From positions 5,208,001 through 5,272,000 of the forward strand of contig NZ_CP042171.1 of the NCBI RefSeq assembly GCF_005938645.2: a DNA stretch of 64,000 nt, in the 5' to 3' direction. The stretch's first letter is position 1, and the number at the start of each line of letters is the position of its first letter. The notes below the pieces were generated by a model. It was not told the origin of the DNA. It searched no databases and was given only the letters and a program-made list of their open reading frames with translations. Both the position numbers and the translations under genes were made by a program. Shown piece by piece: positions 18,308-29,100 of this stretch. Source of the stretch: Pedobacter sp. KBS0701 (lineage in GTDB: Bacteria > Bacteroidota > Bacteroidia > Sphingobacteriales > Sphingobacteriaceae).

Positions 18308-19780
18308 TTATTTATCCCACCAAACTGGTGTATAAATCACAATATTTCCTGGGAAGTTTAGATTTGAAGTTGATTCTGCACTTGAATAAAGCAACCTTAA
18401 AGGTGTTCTACCTGCGCCAATATTTGAACCAACAGAGGTAATAAGAAAATCTGGGTATCCTGTTCTTCTATATTCTGACCAAGCCTCAAAGCCTTGTGTT
18501 CCGCACATTGCATAATATTTCTGGGTAATAATAACTTTCACTAAAGCCTCAGAAGTTGTTGCTGCACTTAGTGCCGCCTGACCATCTGGTGCAGCTGCAA
18601 AATATGCGTCAGCATCATTAGCTGTCAATCCTGTGGCAACGAAACTCGCTCTTACTCCAGTTGTTAATAAATTAGAAACCGTACCACTTGCATAATTTCT
18701 AGCTACTGCTTCTGCTTGCAAAAATGCTGACTCAGATGCAGAAATCAATTTTACAGGAGCAGTTGCAGAGCCACTGTTCGCTGCGTTACCACCAGTTAAG
18801 GTAGAGGGAATAGAAACAACTTTAGCAACACCAGATGCAGCAAAGCTACCTTGTACTATAGAGTTCAAAGTGGTTTGTCCATCAACCAGATCATAAAACT
18901 TTGGTAACCTTTTATCGGAGTTTCTGGTAAACGCATTTACTGCAGTTGAACTGGCTACTAAATTCTGAACTTTACCTAAAGCTAACATTTCATTGTAAAG
19001 TGGATTTTCATTACCACCAATACTAGAGTATTTAATTGCTGCATCCTTAGCTAAAAACGTTGGATTGGTAGCATATAACGCTCTTATTCCTGCCTCAGCT
19101 TTTGCTGGATCAGCTTTTACAATTCTAAGGTATGCCCTAAGTTTTAGCGTGTTGGCAAACGCTTGCCAGCTTGGAATATCTCCTTGGAAAATAATATCTT
19201 GTGCACCTGGAGAAGTTGATGAAACCTTTAATAAAGCAACACCTTTATCGATATAATTGAAGATACTATCATACACAAGCGCTTGTGAATCATATTTTGG
19301 CGAACCATAAAGGCTAGGATTTAAAGCCTGAGATAGCGGCACATCGCCAAAAGCATCAGTGGTAAGCTGGTAAGAATAAGCTTTAAGGATGTAAGCCATG
19401 CCTTTCATGTATTCTAAGCTTGAACCTTTACTGTTAATAATCAGATTACAGTTAATTAATGCATTCCGATATAGTGTTAACCAAGGTCTGTCAAATGCAG
19501 TATTGGCCAGGTTATACTGATCAATTGTTTTATACTGTGAACTGTTTGGACTCTGTGTCCAGTATTGGCTCCACATACCTCCATAAACCTGGAAACTGTT
19601 ACCAACAATCTGCCCTACTGCAGCCTCTACAGTTGGAAGCAATAAAGATGGTTCCGCAGTATCCGGGTTATTTGGATTTGCATTGATATCCAAAAATTTC
19701 TTACATCCTGATATACCCAGTATGCCAACAAGTAATATCAGCAAAAGCGTATATTTTGATTTTTGTATTTTCGTTTTCAT
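18308..19780 (-). CDS. SusD/RagB-family nutrient-binding lipoprotein, operon C (SusD-like_2 type)
   Basis: A 490-aa lipoprotein with lipobox GISGC followed by KKFLDINANPNNP, the typical mature start of the SusD-like_2 group. The landmark ILKAYSYQLTTDAFGDVPLSQAL is present, and the protein ends with a WWDK motif shared with operon D. It begins 19 bases after susC C and is followed by a strong terminator, so operon C has only the transporter pair. The substrate is unknown; no degradative enzyme is nearby. Confidence 0.92.
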   Translation of the reverse strand: MKTKIQKSKYTLLLILLVGILGISGCKKFLDINANPNNPDTAEPSLLLPTVEAAVGQIVGNSFQVYGGMWSQYWTQSPNSSQYKTIDQYNLANTAFDRPWLTLYRNALINCNLIINSKGSSLEYMKGMAYILKAYSYQLTTDAFGDVPLSQALNPSLYGSPKYDSQALVYDSIFNYIDKGVALLKVSSTSPGAQDIIFQGDIPSWQAFANTLKLRAYLRIVKADPAKAEAGIRALYATNPTFLAKDAAIKYSSIGGNENPLYNEMLALGKVQNLVASSTAVNAFTRNSDKRLPKFYDLVDGQTTLNSIVQGSFAASGVAKVVSIPSTLTGGNAANSGSATAPVKLISASESAFLQAEAVARNYASGTVSNLLTTGVRASFVATGLTANDADAYFAAAPDGQAALSAATTSEALVKVIITQKYYAMCGTQGFEAWSEYRRTGYPDFLITSVGSNIGAGRTPLRLLYSSAESTSNLNFPGNIVIYTPVWWDK

Positions 19781-19799
19781 ATTGAACTACTTTAATTTG

Positions 19800-22700
19800 T
19801 TAAAATGTAACTTTAAGGTTGATACCATAATTACGAACCGATGGCTGCGCAGTAAAGTCAAATCCTTGAGTATTTCCAGCACCTGCTGAGTTAATTTCTG
19901 GGTCAGCAAACTGATTCTCACTAGCTGTCCACATAAATAAATTGTTTCCATAAAGACCTACGGCTATAGAACTGAATGGCAGGCGTTTAAGCTGAGCTTT
20001 GTTAAAGGCATAAGAAAGACTAGCAGAACGTAATTTTACGAAAGAGCCATCAACTATACCAAACCCCGCTGGTAAGCTACCACCATAATAATCTTGTTTA
20101 ACATAACCCACAGTTGTATTTGGAACGAATGCCCCGGAAGCGTCCTGATAAACAGAATTAGGCCAGATTTCTCCAAATCTATTTCCACCGGTTTCTGCGG
20201 AAGCACCGACAAAGGCTAACGTTGATCTTGTTCTAGAATAGAATTTCCCACCTTGTTTAGTATCAAACAGGACATTCAAAGACAATTGTTTATACCTAAT
20301 ACTAGTACCCCATGAAGCCTGATATTTAGGATTGTAATTGCCCAGATATTCTGCTTTAGAAGTACTCAACGGCATACCTGTTGTTTTGTCAACAACAGTT
20401 CTTCCCTGATCATCTTTTAATGTAGTAACACCATAAAACTCACCGTATGGTTTACCTACCGCAGCAACGATCGACATTCCAGAGAATCCACCCACTACAA
20501 ACTGATCAATCCCAGGCATTAGTGAAACTACTTTGTTGTTGTTTTTAGTAAATGATCCGTATAAACCCCACTCAAAATCAGCAGATTTTAATACAGTTCC
20601 TCTTAAGCTTAACTCCACACCTTTATTTTGAACTTCACCCGCGTTAACTACGCTAAATCCGTAACCTGTTGAGTTAGGAATCGGAATGGCCAAAATCTGA
20701 TTTTTAGAATTGCTTTTGTAATAACTTGCATCTATCGTGATCCTGTTATTTAAGAAGCCTAAATCTGCACCAATTTCAAAAGCTGTGGTAATTTCAGGCT
20801 TAAGATTTACATTACCTAAGGTTGAACCTGGTGTTAAGGCGGCAACGTTACCAAAAGGAAAGACCGTGCTTCCAAAACTACCGTTTATAGTCGTTTTTCC
20901 ATAAGTAGATAGCAACTGATAAGGATCGGTATCATTACCCACCTGAGCCCAGCTTGATCTTAATTTCCCATAGTTTAAAACACTTGATACAGGCGAGTCT
21001 TTAAGTAATTCGGTAAAAACGAAAGAGCCACTTACACTTGGGTAAAAGAATGAATTATTACTTTTTGGTAATGTTGAAGACCAGTCATTTCTTGCTGTAG
21101 CCTCTAAAAACAAGAAATTTTTATAAGATAAGTTCAAATCGGCATAAAGACCAATTAGTCTTCTTTTTGATAAATTATCTGCAATAATATTTATCGGACC
21201 ATTACTGTTTGACAAATTGTACCACCCTGGAACTACTAAACCACCAGATGTGTTGGTAGCAGAACTAAGTGTATTTGTTCCTCTTTGTCTGATGTTATTA
21301 CCCACCATTAACGATCCCTCAAAATCCTCGTTAAATTGATGTTTAGCGGTAACCATAAAATCATGAACCAATTCGGTAACATTATATTGATCTATTTGAT
21401 AGGCACCAACATTGGTTCTGGTATTATTCCCTGCATATTCTGCAGTTTGATCTATGTCAACAAAGCTATATTTAGGAGATATTGTTCTTCTTCTGTCCGA
21501 ATAAGTATCAATACCAACTCTTTCCTGAATATCCAACCATTTTAATGGTTTATAATTTAAATTAAAGTTACCTGTAACCCTGCTCACATCATCGTAGTTT
21601 GCAAAATTTTCTAGTACCCAGTATGGATTTTGAGTGTAAGTTCCGTAATATCCATAAGAATTAGGATGTGGAATACCTGCCGCATCGGTATAACCGTAAC
21701 CATAATATTTATTATTTAAATCTCTTAATGCAGGTAAATCAATATCCCTGGCAGTTTGTAACACATTATTAAAAACAGAAGCAGCGCCTTGACCACCTCC
21801 AACTTGATTAGCATCAATTCTATTATAATTGAAAGATATTCCAGCCGTAAGTTTGTCAGCTAAATCAGCTGTTCCATTAAATCTAACGCCGTATTTATTA
21901 TATTTATCTTTGTTGGTTGGAAATACTCCATCAGAACTAAGTGCATTAATGCCTAAATAGAAGGTAGTGCTTTTTCCACCACCAGAGATACTGACACTAT
22001 TATCTGTTGCAAAGCCTGTATCAAAGAAATCCCGGACATTATTTGGAAGAGCAGAGTAAGGTTTTGTTAATCTAACACCGTCAATTTGTTGTCCCCATCC
22101 CTGAACAACTCCAGTAAATGGAGCACCCCAGCTTCCGTTTTCTTTAAGATCGGTTACAAACGTAGCAGATTTTCCATCTGGAGCAACAACATCGTAATAA
22201 CCTTGACCATACTCATTTTGAAGATCAGGTAGTTTAACTACGTTTGAAAAAGTATTAGATGTAGTAAAAGTGATGGTTGCTTTTTCTTTTGATCCTTTTT
22301 TGGTTGTAATGATCAAAGCACCATTGGATGCCCTAGAACCATAAAGTGCAGCGGCAGCAGGGCCTTTTAGCACTGTTACAGACTCGATATCATCAGCAGC
22401 TAAATCATTACCACGGTTACCAAAATCAACACTCGACAATACTGAAGCTCCACCAATAACACTTGAGTTATCGATAGGAACCCCATCAACCACTATTAAC
22501 GCCTGGTTAGATCCAGAAATAGACGACCCACCTCGTAGTACAACTCTCGCCGAACTTCCTGGAGTATTCGAAGTAGAAGTAACGTTAACACCAGCCACTT
22601 TACCCGCTAGAGAACTAATTGCACTTGGGCTTCCACCAGAAGTTAATTCAGTATTGTTTAAAGTTGGAGCAGAATAACCTAAGCTTCTTTTATCTCTTGA

Positions 22701-23036
22701 AATGGAGTTTGCCGTCACGACAACATCACTTAGTACCTTCGAATCGGATACCAAAACTACATTAATTGAATTTGAAGTGCCAACAGCTTTAGTCTCCGCA
22801 ATGTAACCTATATAAGAGAATTCTAATGTTGTTGTACCTGTAGCAATTTTAATGGAATACTTTCCATTAGCATCTGTAATAGTACCTGCTTGGGTACCTT
22901 TTACTTTTACACTTACTCCAGGTATCGGCAGCTTGTCGTCTGAAGAAGTTACCGTACCAGTAATTGTTCTTTCTTGAGCCATTGCAGCAGATGCAACAAA
23001 CAAAAGTATGAACAAACTTTGTAGAAGTTTTTTCAT
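19800..23036 (-). CDS. SusC/RagA-family TonB-linked outer-membrane protein, operon C
   Basis: A 1078-aa transporter: signal peptide ending MAQ, carboxypeptidase-regulatory-like domain with SSDDKLPIPGVSVKVKGT, plug domain with LKGPAAAALYGSRASNGALIITTKKG, and a barrel ending LKVTF. The N-terminal domain is close to those of operons D and E (DKLPIPGVS in each), while A and B share a different version (DGLPLPGVS). The five transporters therefore fall into two 5'-end groups. It has no STN domain and no linked sigma/anti-sigma genes. Confidence 0.95.
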   Translation of the reverse strand: MKKLLQSLFILLFVASAAMAQERTITGTVTSSDDKLPIPGVSVKVKGTQAGTITDANGKYSIKIATGTTTLEFSYIGYIAETKAVGTSNSINVVLVSDSKVLSDVVVTANSISRDKRSLGYSAPTLNNTELTSGGSPSAISSLAGKVAGVNVTSTSNTPGSSARVVLRGGSSISGSNQALIVVDGVPIDNSSVIGGASVLSSVDFGNRGNDLAADDIESVTVLKGPAAAALYGSRASNGALIITTKKGSKEKATITFTTSNTFSNVVKLPDLQNEYGQGYYDVVAPDGKSATFVTDLKENGSWGAPFTGVVQGWGQQIDGVRLTKPYSALPNNVRDFFDTGFATDNSVSISGGGKSTTFYLGINALSSDGVFPTNKDKYNKYGVRFNGTADLADKLTAGISFNYNRIDANQVGGGQGAASVFNNVLQTARDIDLPALRDLNNKYYGYGYTDAAGIPHPNSYGYYGTYTQNPYWVLENFANYDDVSRVTGNFNLNYKPLKWLDIQERVGIDTYSDRRRTISPKYSFVDIDQTAEYAGNNTRTNVGAYQIDQYNVTELVHDFMVTAKHQFNEDFEGSLMVGNNIRQRGTNTLSSATNTSGGLVVPGWYNLSNSNGPINIIADNLSKRRLIGLYADLNLSYKNFLFLEATARNDWSSTLPKSNNSFFYPSVSGSFVFTELLKDSPVSSVLNYGKLRSSWAQVGNDTDPYQLLSTYGKTTINGSFGSTVFPFGNVAALTPGSTLGNVNLKPEITTAFEIGADLGFLNNRITIDASYYKSNSKNQILAIPIPNSTGYGFSVVNAGEVQNKGVELSLRGTVLKSADFEWGLYGSFTKNNNKVVSLMPGIDQFVVGGFSGMSIVAAVGKPYGEFYGVTTLKDDQGRTVVDKTTGMPLSTSKAEYLGNYNPKYQASWGTSIRYKQLSLNVLFDTKQGGKFYSRTRSTLAFVGASAETGGNRFGEIWPNSVYQDASGAFVPNTTVGYVKQDYYGGSLPAGFGIVDGSFVKLRSASLSYAFNKAQLKRLPFSSIAVGLYGNNLFMWTASENQFADPEINSAGAGNTQGFDFTAQPSVRNYGINLKVTF

Positions 23037-23478
23037 GAAATTTAAATTAGTTAATGATTATTTAATTAAGCTGCTAATATAATAGAGCTGAGAAACAATT
23101 TAACAAAATTTAACAAATTCGTAATATAATGACTTTGTTTTGACAATAATATTGTCTTATTAAAAAGGCTGTTTTGGGGAAATTTTCTACAGAACATCGA
23201 AAATTTTCGATTGATTAGTAATATTTTAACTCTTTATAAGCCGAATTTATCCTTTAACGATCATAAATATCATTATATGAATCTAAAAAAACTGTGCCAA
23301 AAAATCAATATTATGTAAAATATACAACTATTACCAAAAAAAAGAGACTGCCCTTTTAGCGACAGCCTCTTGATTTTTAGCAAATTGCCCATTAACGAGC
23401 TCTATAATAACACGTTATTTAAAGAAGGTCTTCCAAAAATCCAGTTTTATGATAACCCATTATTTAGTTGGGTTAAAG
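23037..23478. other. AT-rich gap between Sus operons C and D
   Basis: The right part holds the operon D terminator. The left part, next to susC C, is AT-rich and must contain its promoter. A TTG followed by a TATATTAG-like box on the minus strand around 23075-23100 is possible, but its spacing is poor. No open frame or relic of a neighbouring gene is recognisable. Confidence 0.4.
23343..23370 (-). terminator. Terminator of Sus operon D
   Basis: On the minus strand AGAGGCTGTC pairs with GGCAGTCTCT (two G-U pairs) around an eight-base loop and is followed by a run of eight T. It lies about 110 bases after the last gene of the operon. Confidence 0.85.
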
Positions 23479-23964
23479 TTAATGATCGTCTCCAACAAAC
23501 TTTGTGCGGTGGTAACCCTTAAGGTGATAAACCGTTCCTGGATCATCCGAAAATTCAACATCCAATGCGATAGCATCAGTTGTTGCTTTAGATGATGGCC
23601 CTACGGCTCCATTTGGCGTTACTTTTCCGTTGGTTACCGTAAATTTTATTCCACCATCATAGGTACCCGCATTAATAACATTCTGTCCGGTAAAGGTTTT
23701 ACTATCTAAGTTTATATTCACTTTCCCAAAAACAGTTTGGGTCGAACTGCCCCAAAAATTTGTGAAATTTAACCACATCTGTGTTGATGAGTTATCGGCA
23801 GTATTATAAGTGGATATGCCATAATAATCTCCGGTTCCATCAATCTGCACCCACCATTCGCCAGACAGATCTTGTACTGCTGTACCACCAACAGGTTCGT
23901 CCTTTTTACAAGCAGATATGCTTAGTACAAAAAGGGTTAGTATATAAAAATATTTTTTCATCAT
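23479..23964 (-). CDS. Lipocalin-like lipid-binding surface lipoprotein, operon D
   Basis: A lipoprotein of about 161 aa starting at MMKKYFYIL, with lipobox SISAC and mature start KKDEPVGG. The body opens with LSGEWWVQIDG and continues as an alternating beta-rich chain that includes GTYDGGIKFTVTNGKV. This matches the Bacteroidota lipid-binding putative hydrolase family (Lipid_bd, BT_3044-like) found at the ends of Sus operons. It starts 7 bases after the DUF5011 lipoprotein stop. An earlier start is possible in frame (24006), but it lacks a signal peptide and overlaps the preceding gene. It is probably an accessory surface binding protein; no enzymatic residues can be named. Confidence 0.75.
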   Translation of the reverse strand: MMKKYFYILTLFVLSISACKKDEPVGGTAVQDLSGEWWVQIDGTGDYYGISTYNTADNSSTQMWLNFTNFWGSSTQTVFGKVNINLDSKTFTGQNVINAGTYDGGIKFTVTNGKVTPNGAVGPSSKATTDAIALDVEFSDDPGTVYHLKGYHRTKFVGDDH

Positions 23965-23971
23965 TTTATAA

Positions 23972-24625
23972 TTATTGTTTAACAAAGGTTCTAACTGCCG
24001 TACCATAACCTGGATTCTCTACTGCCCAGGAATAATTGCCAGAAACTAAATTTTTACTTTCTGTATTTGATCCCCAGGGACCGCTATCGGTATTTTGTTG
24101 TGGAATATCAATTACGCTGCCTGTGGGGTTTATTGCAATTACATTAACGGCTGTGCCAGTTGGTGCACCGCCTGGATTATTCACCAGGTAGGCGCCAGGT
24201 GCTAATTTGGTCCATTTTGAAATGGCTCCTGTAGCAGCTCTTAAATAATCCCCTGAAAAATCGTTAGCTAAAGCATCGGCTTTGGTATCGTAAACCACAA
24301 CCGATCTGGTTGTTGTGGCCGAAAAACCATCGGTATTTGTAGCCGCATAGGTAATTAAATATACACCTGCATTAGCTGTATTTGGTAATCCCGTAACTTT
24401 CACTTCGATGTTGCTTGTACCTGCCGCAGCTGTTGCGCCTGCATCAGTATAGGTTGCACCTTTTGCTACTGCTACATATTTATCACCTTTCATGGTAATT
24501 ATTGGGAACACCGTTATTTTAGAAATACCTACATAACCTTCCGGATAATCAAAGGACTCTTTTTTGCAAGAGCTATAAGTCATGCTTATAACCCCCAATA
24601 TGATTATTGTTAAATATCTTTTCAT
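23972..24625 (-). CDS. Surface lipoprotein with DUF5011-type Ig-like domain, operon D
   Basis: A 217-aa lipoprotein with lipobox TYSSC. Residues of about 35-110 form an Ig-like domain of the DUF5011/Cry22-like type, recognisable by ATYTDAGATA, GLPNTANAGVYLITYAATNTDG and the closing TRSVVVYD. The C-terminal half is unassigned and rich in Gly, Asn and Pro. I start at the MKRYL methionine, because the frame's first codons overlap the end of susD D and lack signal-peptide features. In Sus operons such proteins sit with SusC/SusD at the outer membrane as extra substrate-binding subunits, which I infer here. Confidence 0.8.
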   Translation of the reverse strand: MKRYLTIIILGVISMTYSSCKKESFDYPEGYVGISKITVFPIITMKGDKYVAVAKGATYTDAGATAAAGTSNIEVKVTGLPNTANAGVYLITYAATNTDGFSATTTRSVVVYDTKADALANDFSGDYLRAATGAISKWTKLAPGAYLVNNPGGAPTGTAVNVIAINPTGSVIDIPQQNTDSGPWGSNTESKNLVSGNYSWAVENPGYGTAVRTFVKQ

Positions 24626-24645
24626 CTTTTTATCAATTATAAACA

Positions 24646-26115
24646 CTATTTACCCCACCAAACTTTTGTTGTAATTGGCACCTCTGCAGGCGTGTTGCTG
24701 TTTCTATCTCTTGATGATGCAGGAAATACCAAACGTTTAGGGAACAAACCAGCAGTAACACCATTTTTTGAATATACCCATTGACCTGCCAAATAATTAT
24801 CGTCAGTAGAATATACAGTACTTATTCTAGGATAACCGGTACGCTCCTGCTCAAAAAAGGCTTCCAGGCTATGTGAGCCTGCAAAAGAGGCCCATTTCTG
24901 AACAACAATCTGTTCTAATTTTTGCTCAAAAGATCCTCCGTAATCTGTATAAAGCGTAGGAAAGTCATCTCTATTTAGTCCCACCTGGGCAAAAGCTGCA
25001 CGAATGCCACTTTGGTACATCGCTTCGGCGCCTGCTCCGCCAAAATAACGTTCTAAAGCCTCAGCCTGCATCCAGTAAGATTCTGCAGCGGAAATAAACC
25101 AAACCGGATCTTTAGCGGTTTGTGCAAAAACGGTTGCGCCTGCATAAGTAGGTTGTTCAACTGCGGTAGCAGTGTAATCACCTTGATTCATCGGCACCGG
25201 GTTAGCGGTTCCAAAATAATAATTAACCCTTGGATCACTGTTTTCCACCAACCAGCTGGTAAAGGTTTTACTTGCCCTTAAATTGGTAGTGGTATTTAAA
25301 CGACGGATATTATATTCATAAAAAGGATTACTGTTATCAGGTGTACCATCAAATGTAGCAATGCCTGCGCCGGTAGTTAAAAAGTTTGCACCATCAGTAT
25401 ATAGTTTAGTAATGCCGGCTTGTGCTTCTGCAGGTTTTGCATTAACCATCCTCAAATACATTTTTAACTTCAGGGTGTTTGCAAATTCAGTCCAAAGATT
25501 CATGTCACCACCAAAAAGAAAATCTGTTTTTTGCTGGTCGCTGTTTAATGGAACACTTAAATAATCTTTGGCCAGGGCTGCATTTATTTCGGCAAGCAAA
25601 CCTACATAAACGGTATAACCATCGTCGAATTTTGGCTGCAGGTTATCAAGACCTTTTAGTGCTTCGGTATATGGAACTTTATCGTATAAATCTACCAATA
25701 CCTGATAGGTATAAGCTTTCATTACCGTGGCCATTAAATTATAACGCCAATCACTTTTGGCTACAGCTAAATTTATAGCCAATTGATAATCGGCCAAAGC
25801 ACCAGAAAACAGTTCATTATAACTACCATTCAAGTCGTTACGTGTTAGCGCATAAGCGTCAATAGTTTTGTACTGGTTTGACGCATTTGCCTGTGTATAA
25901 TACTGCGACCATATACCGCCCAAAATAGTGAGTTCGCCACCAACACGTCCTGCTGTAGAAGCCACTGCCGAAGGAAATAATACTTCAGGGGTTGTGGTTT
26001 CAATTAAGGGGTTGTTTGGACTTACGTTAATATCAAGTGTTTTCTTACACCCAAAAGCAAGAAACACCACTGCTGATAACATCAGCGCTTTATATTTTAT
26101 ATGATTATTTTTCAT
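24646..26115 (-). CDS. SusD/RagB-family nutrient-binding lipoprotein, operon D (SusD-like_2 type)
   Basis: A 489-aa lipoprotein with lipobox FLAFGC, mature start KKTLDINVSPNNP, the landmark VMKAYTYQVLVDLYDKVPYTEAL and C-terminal VWWGK. It resembles susD C in its IWSQYYTQ segment and in the N- and C-terminal motifs, so C and D are closer to each other than to A, B or E. It starts 11 bases downstream of susC D and is followed by two accessory lipoprotein genes, making operon D the longest of the five. Confidence 0.92.
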   Translation of the reverse strand: MKNNHIKYKALMLSAVVFLAFGCKKTLDINVSPNNPLIETTTPEVLFPSAVASTAGRVGGELTILGGIWSQYYTQANASNQYKTIDAYALTRNDLNGSYNELFSGALADYQLAINLAVAKSDWRYNLMATVMKAYTYQVLVDLYDKVPYTEALKGLDNLQPKFDDGYTVYVGLLAEINAALAKDYLSVPLNSDQQKTDFLFGGDMNLWTEFANTLKLKMYLRMVNAKPAEAQAGITKLYTDGANFLTTGAGIATFDGTPDNSNPFYEYNIRRLNTTTNLRASKTFTSWLVENSDPRVNYYFGTANPVPMNQGDYTATAVEQPTYAGATVFAQTAKDPVWFISAAESYWMQAEALERYFGGAGAEAMYQSGIRAAFAQVGLNRDDFPTLYTDYGGSFEQKLEQIVVQKWASFAGSHSLEAFFEQERTGYPRISTVYSTDDNYLAGQWVYSKNGVTAGLFPKRLVFPASSRDRNSNTPAEVPITTKVWWGK

Positions 26116-26126
26116 TACGAGGTAGA

Positions 26127-29100
26127 TTAAAATGAAACTTTTAATGATGCACCAAAGAACCTAACCGGAGGAGCAGTTCTAAACTCACCAAATTCACTTC
26201 CTAAGTCATTTCCAAAATTAGAAACCTCCGGATCGATGGTCTTGTTTGATTTAGCCAGCCAGGTGATTAAATTCCTTCCAAAAACGGACACACTTGCTCT
26301 TTGTGCACCCACTTTACCTATGATAGATTTAGGCAGATTATAACTTAAAGTAGCTTCCCTTAATTTCAGGAAAGATCTGTCCAAAATACGGTTGGCATAA
26401 GCATCAGCCTTGTTTGATGTAGTGTAGTAAAAATCATCTGTATTGGCTTCTGTTATTGGAGCTGTATTTTCTACATAAGTACCATCTGCTAATTTTTGAA
26501 CCGAATTAGGAACAATAAAAGGACGGCGGTCATTATAAGTCGTTTTTGCATCAGCACCAACGAAGTTCAATAAATCGGCCGTTCCAGAATAGAACACACC
26601 ACCTTTATGCCAATCTAAAGTAAATGAAAGTGAAAAGTCTTTATAACGGAACTGATTATTTAATCCCATTACGAAATCAGGAAGTGTAGTGCCAAAGCTT
26701 ACATTTTCAGAAGAGTATACAGGATAGCCGTTTTTATCTACAATTACCTGTCCGCTAGGGCTATAAGTACGTGACGGTGCTTCAATGACACCTAACGGTT
26801 GACCAACACGGGCTACAAATTGCGCATCGTAAGCCGAGTTTAATACTACCTTATCTAATCCGATAGGTAATTCGGTTACTTTACTCTTTTCTTTTGTAAA
26901 GGTGTAATTTAAAGTCCAGTCGATATCCGTTGTTTTAATCGGCTTGATATTTACCGCCAGCTCGATACCTTTGTTACGAACTGAACCAAAGTTGACGATG
27001 TAAGAAGAATAACCTGTTGCCGGATCAATAGGTAATGGGATAATCTGATCTTTTCGTAATTTGTTGTAATAAGTTGCATCAATACCGATACGGTCTTTTA
27101 AGAACCTGATCTCTGCACCTAACTCAACCTCTTGCACGCGCTCAGGTTTAAAGTTATTGCTATTTAACTGGTTAGAAATCGAATAACCCGCAACACCAAA
27201 CATTGGAAATGTCAATGTTCCAAAACCCAATGGCGATGCCGTTCTGGTTGCTGTGTTAAATACACGGTAAGGATCTGTATCACTACCTGTTTCACCATAA
27301 CTCGCTCTTAATTTTAAAAAGCTGATTGGTGTTTTAGTTAAATCGATAGCCTGAGAAGCAATGAAAGCTAAACTGGTAGCAGGGTAGAAGTAATTGTTAT
27401 TGTTCTGAGGAAGTGTTGACGACCAGTCGTTTCTTCCTGTTAGGGTTAAATACAAATATTTGTTATAACCTAAAGTTGCAGAGGCATAGGCACCAAATAA
27501 ACGGCGGTGAGATTCTGCATTGGTTGATGTTGGTTTATTTGCAGAGTTATTGATCTGATAAAAACCAGGTATCGCTAAATTTTCAATACGCGTATTTAAT
27601 ATTCTTGAACCACGATCATTATAGTTCACCCCAATTAAACCATCTAAATCGAAATGGTTATTTAATTCCTTATTAAAAAGAGCATTTAATTTTGTATCGT
27701 ACTCAAAAGTTTTCACAGATCCTTCGATTACATCACCGGCATCGGCTGCTCTCGAAGACCCCTCGATGTTACCACCATCATTATAGCTACCTGGGCTTGG
27801 TGCATTTTTATTATGCCAGATTTTGCTAATGGCGTTATCAACATCAGCACCTTGCTGGAATTGAAAACTTAACCAATCTGTTGCTTTGTAGTTTAAATTA
27901 ATATTACCATACAAACGATCACTTTTATACCTACTTCCATTTTCGTAAAGGGCATAATAAGGGTTTTCTGCATACGGGGTAAAATAATTATCTACATTAA
28001 AAAATTTGTTTTTATAATCCTGAAAATCTTTAATCGGAATATCTCCGGGGATCTGTAATATTTCTTCGTAAAATGAAGATCCGATACCTGAATCACCACC
28101 ACCTTGATTGATAAATTTAGTGGTTTTACCAACATAGTTTAAAGAGGCATCAGCGGTGAAATTTCCGTACTTGGTTGATCCCTTTAAGGTAAAATTATTT
28201 CTTTTGTAAGAATCGTTGTCTGATGGAAGATAACCATCGCTATAAATATTACCATAAGAAAAATAAGCCGTACTATTCTCATTTCCTCCGCTTAATGCGA
28301 TATTGTTATTTAATTCGATACCTGTAGTTAATGCATCCTTCACATTGTTTTTAATGAAAGAGTAAGGTTTCAACAACTGAGAGTTATCAACTATAGCACC
28401 CCAGGTCCTTAACTGTCCGTCATATTTTGGGCCCCAGTTACCGTTTTCAGAAGGAATATAAGTACCATCCCAACCTTGCCCAAACTGATCCTGTGGCTTA
28501 TAAATAGAGGCAACATTAGTTAAGGTAGTTGAGGTAGAAAGGTCTACCTTCAACTTACCAGCAGCTCCTTTTTTAGTGGTTACAATTAAAACACCATTCG
28601 ATCCGCGAGAACCATATAATGCTGTTGCTGCAGAACCCTTTAAAATACTGATGCTTTCGATGTTGTTAGGATCAATGTCGTTTGCATTGTTACCAAAATC
28701 ATAATTGTCATTGGAACCTGCAGTTGAGTTATCCAAAGGCACGCCATCCACAACATACAAGGGCTGGTTACTGCCGGTTATTGAAGAATAGCCCCTTAAA
28801 ATAACCTTGGTTGATCCACCCGGTGCACCAGAAGTATTAGAAATGTTTACTCCTGCAACCTTACCCTGCAAACCACCAAATAAACTTGCTGGTGCAGAAG
28901 CATTAACTTCAGCTGATTTAAAAGTGCTCTGGGAATACCCTAAGGTTTTTGTAGCCTTATTAACTCCTAACGCTGTTACCACAACCTCGCCTAAGGCTTT
29001 AGAATCAGTAGCTAGAACAGCATTAATCACACTCGAGCTTCCGATTGGGCGAGTTTGAGTTGCAAATCCAATTGATGAGAACTCGATTGTTTTGGCATTT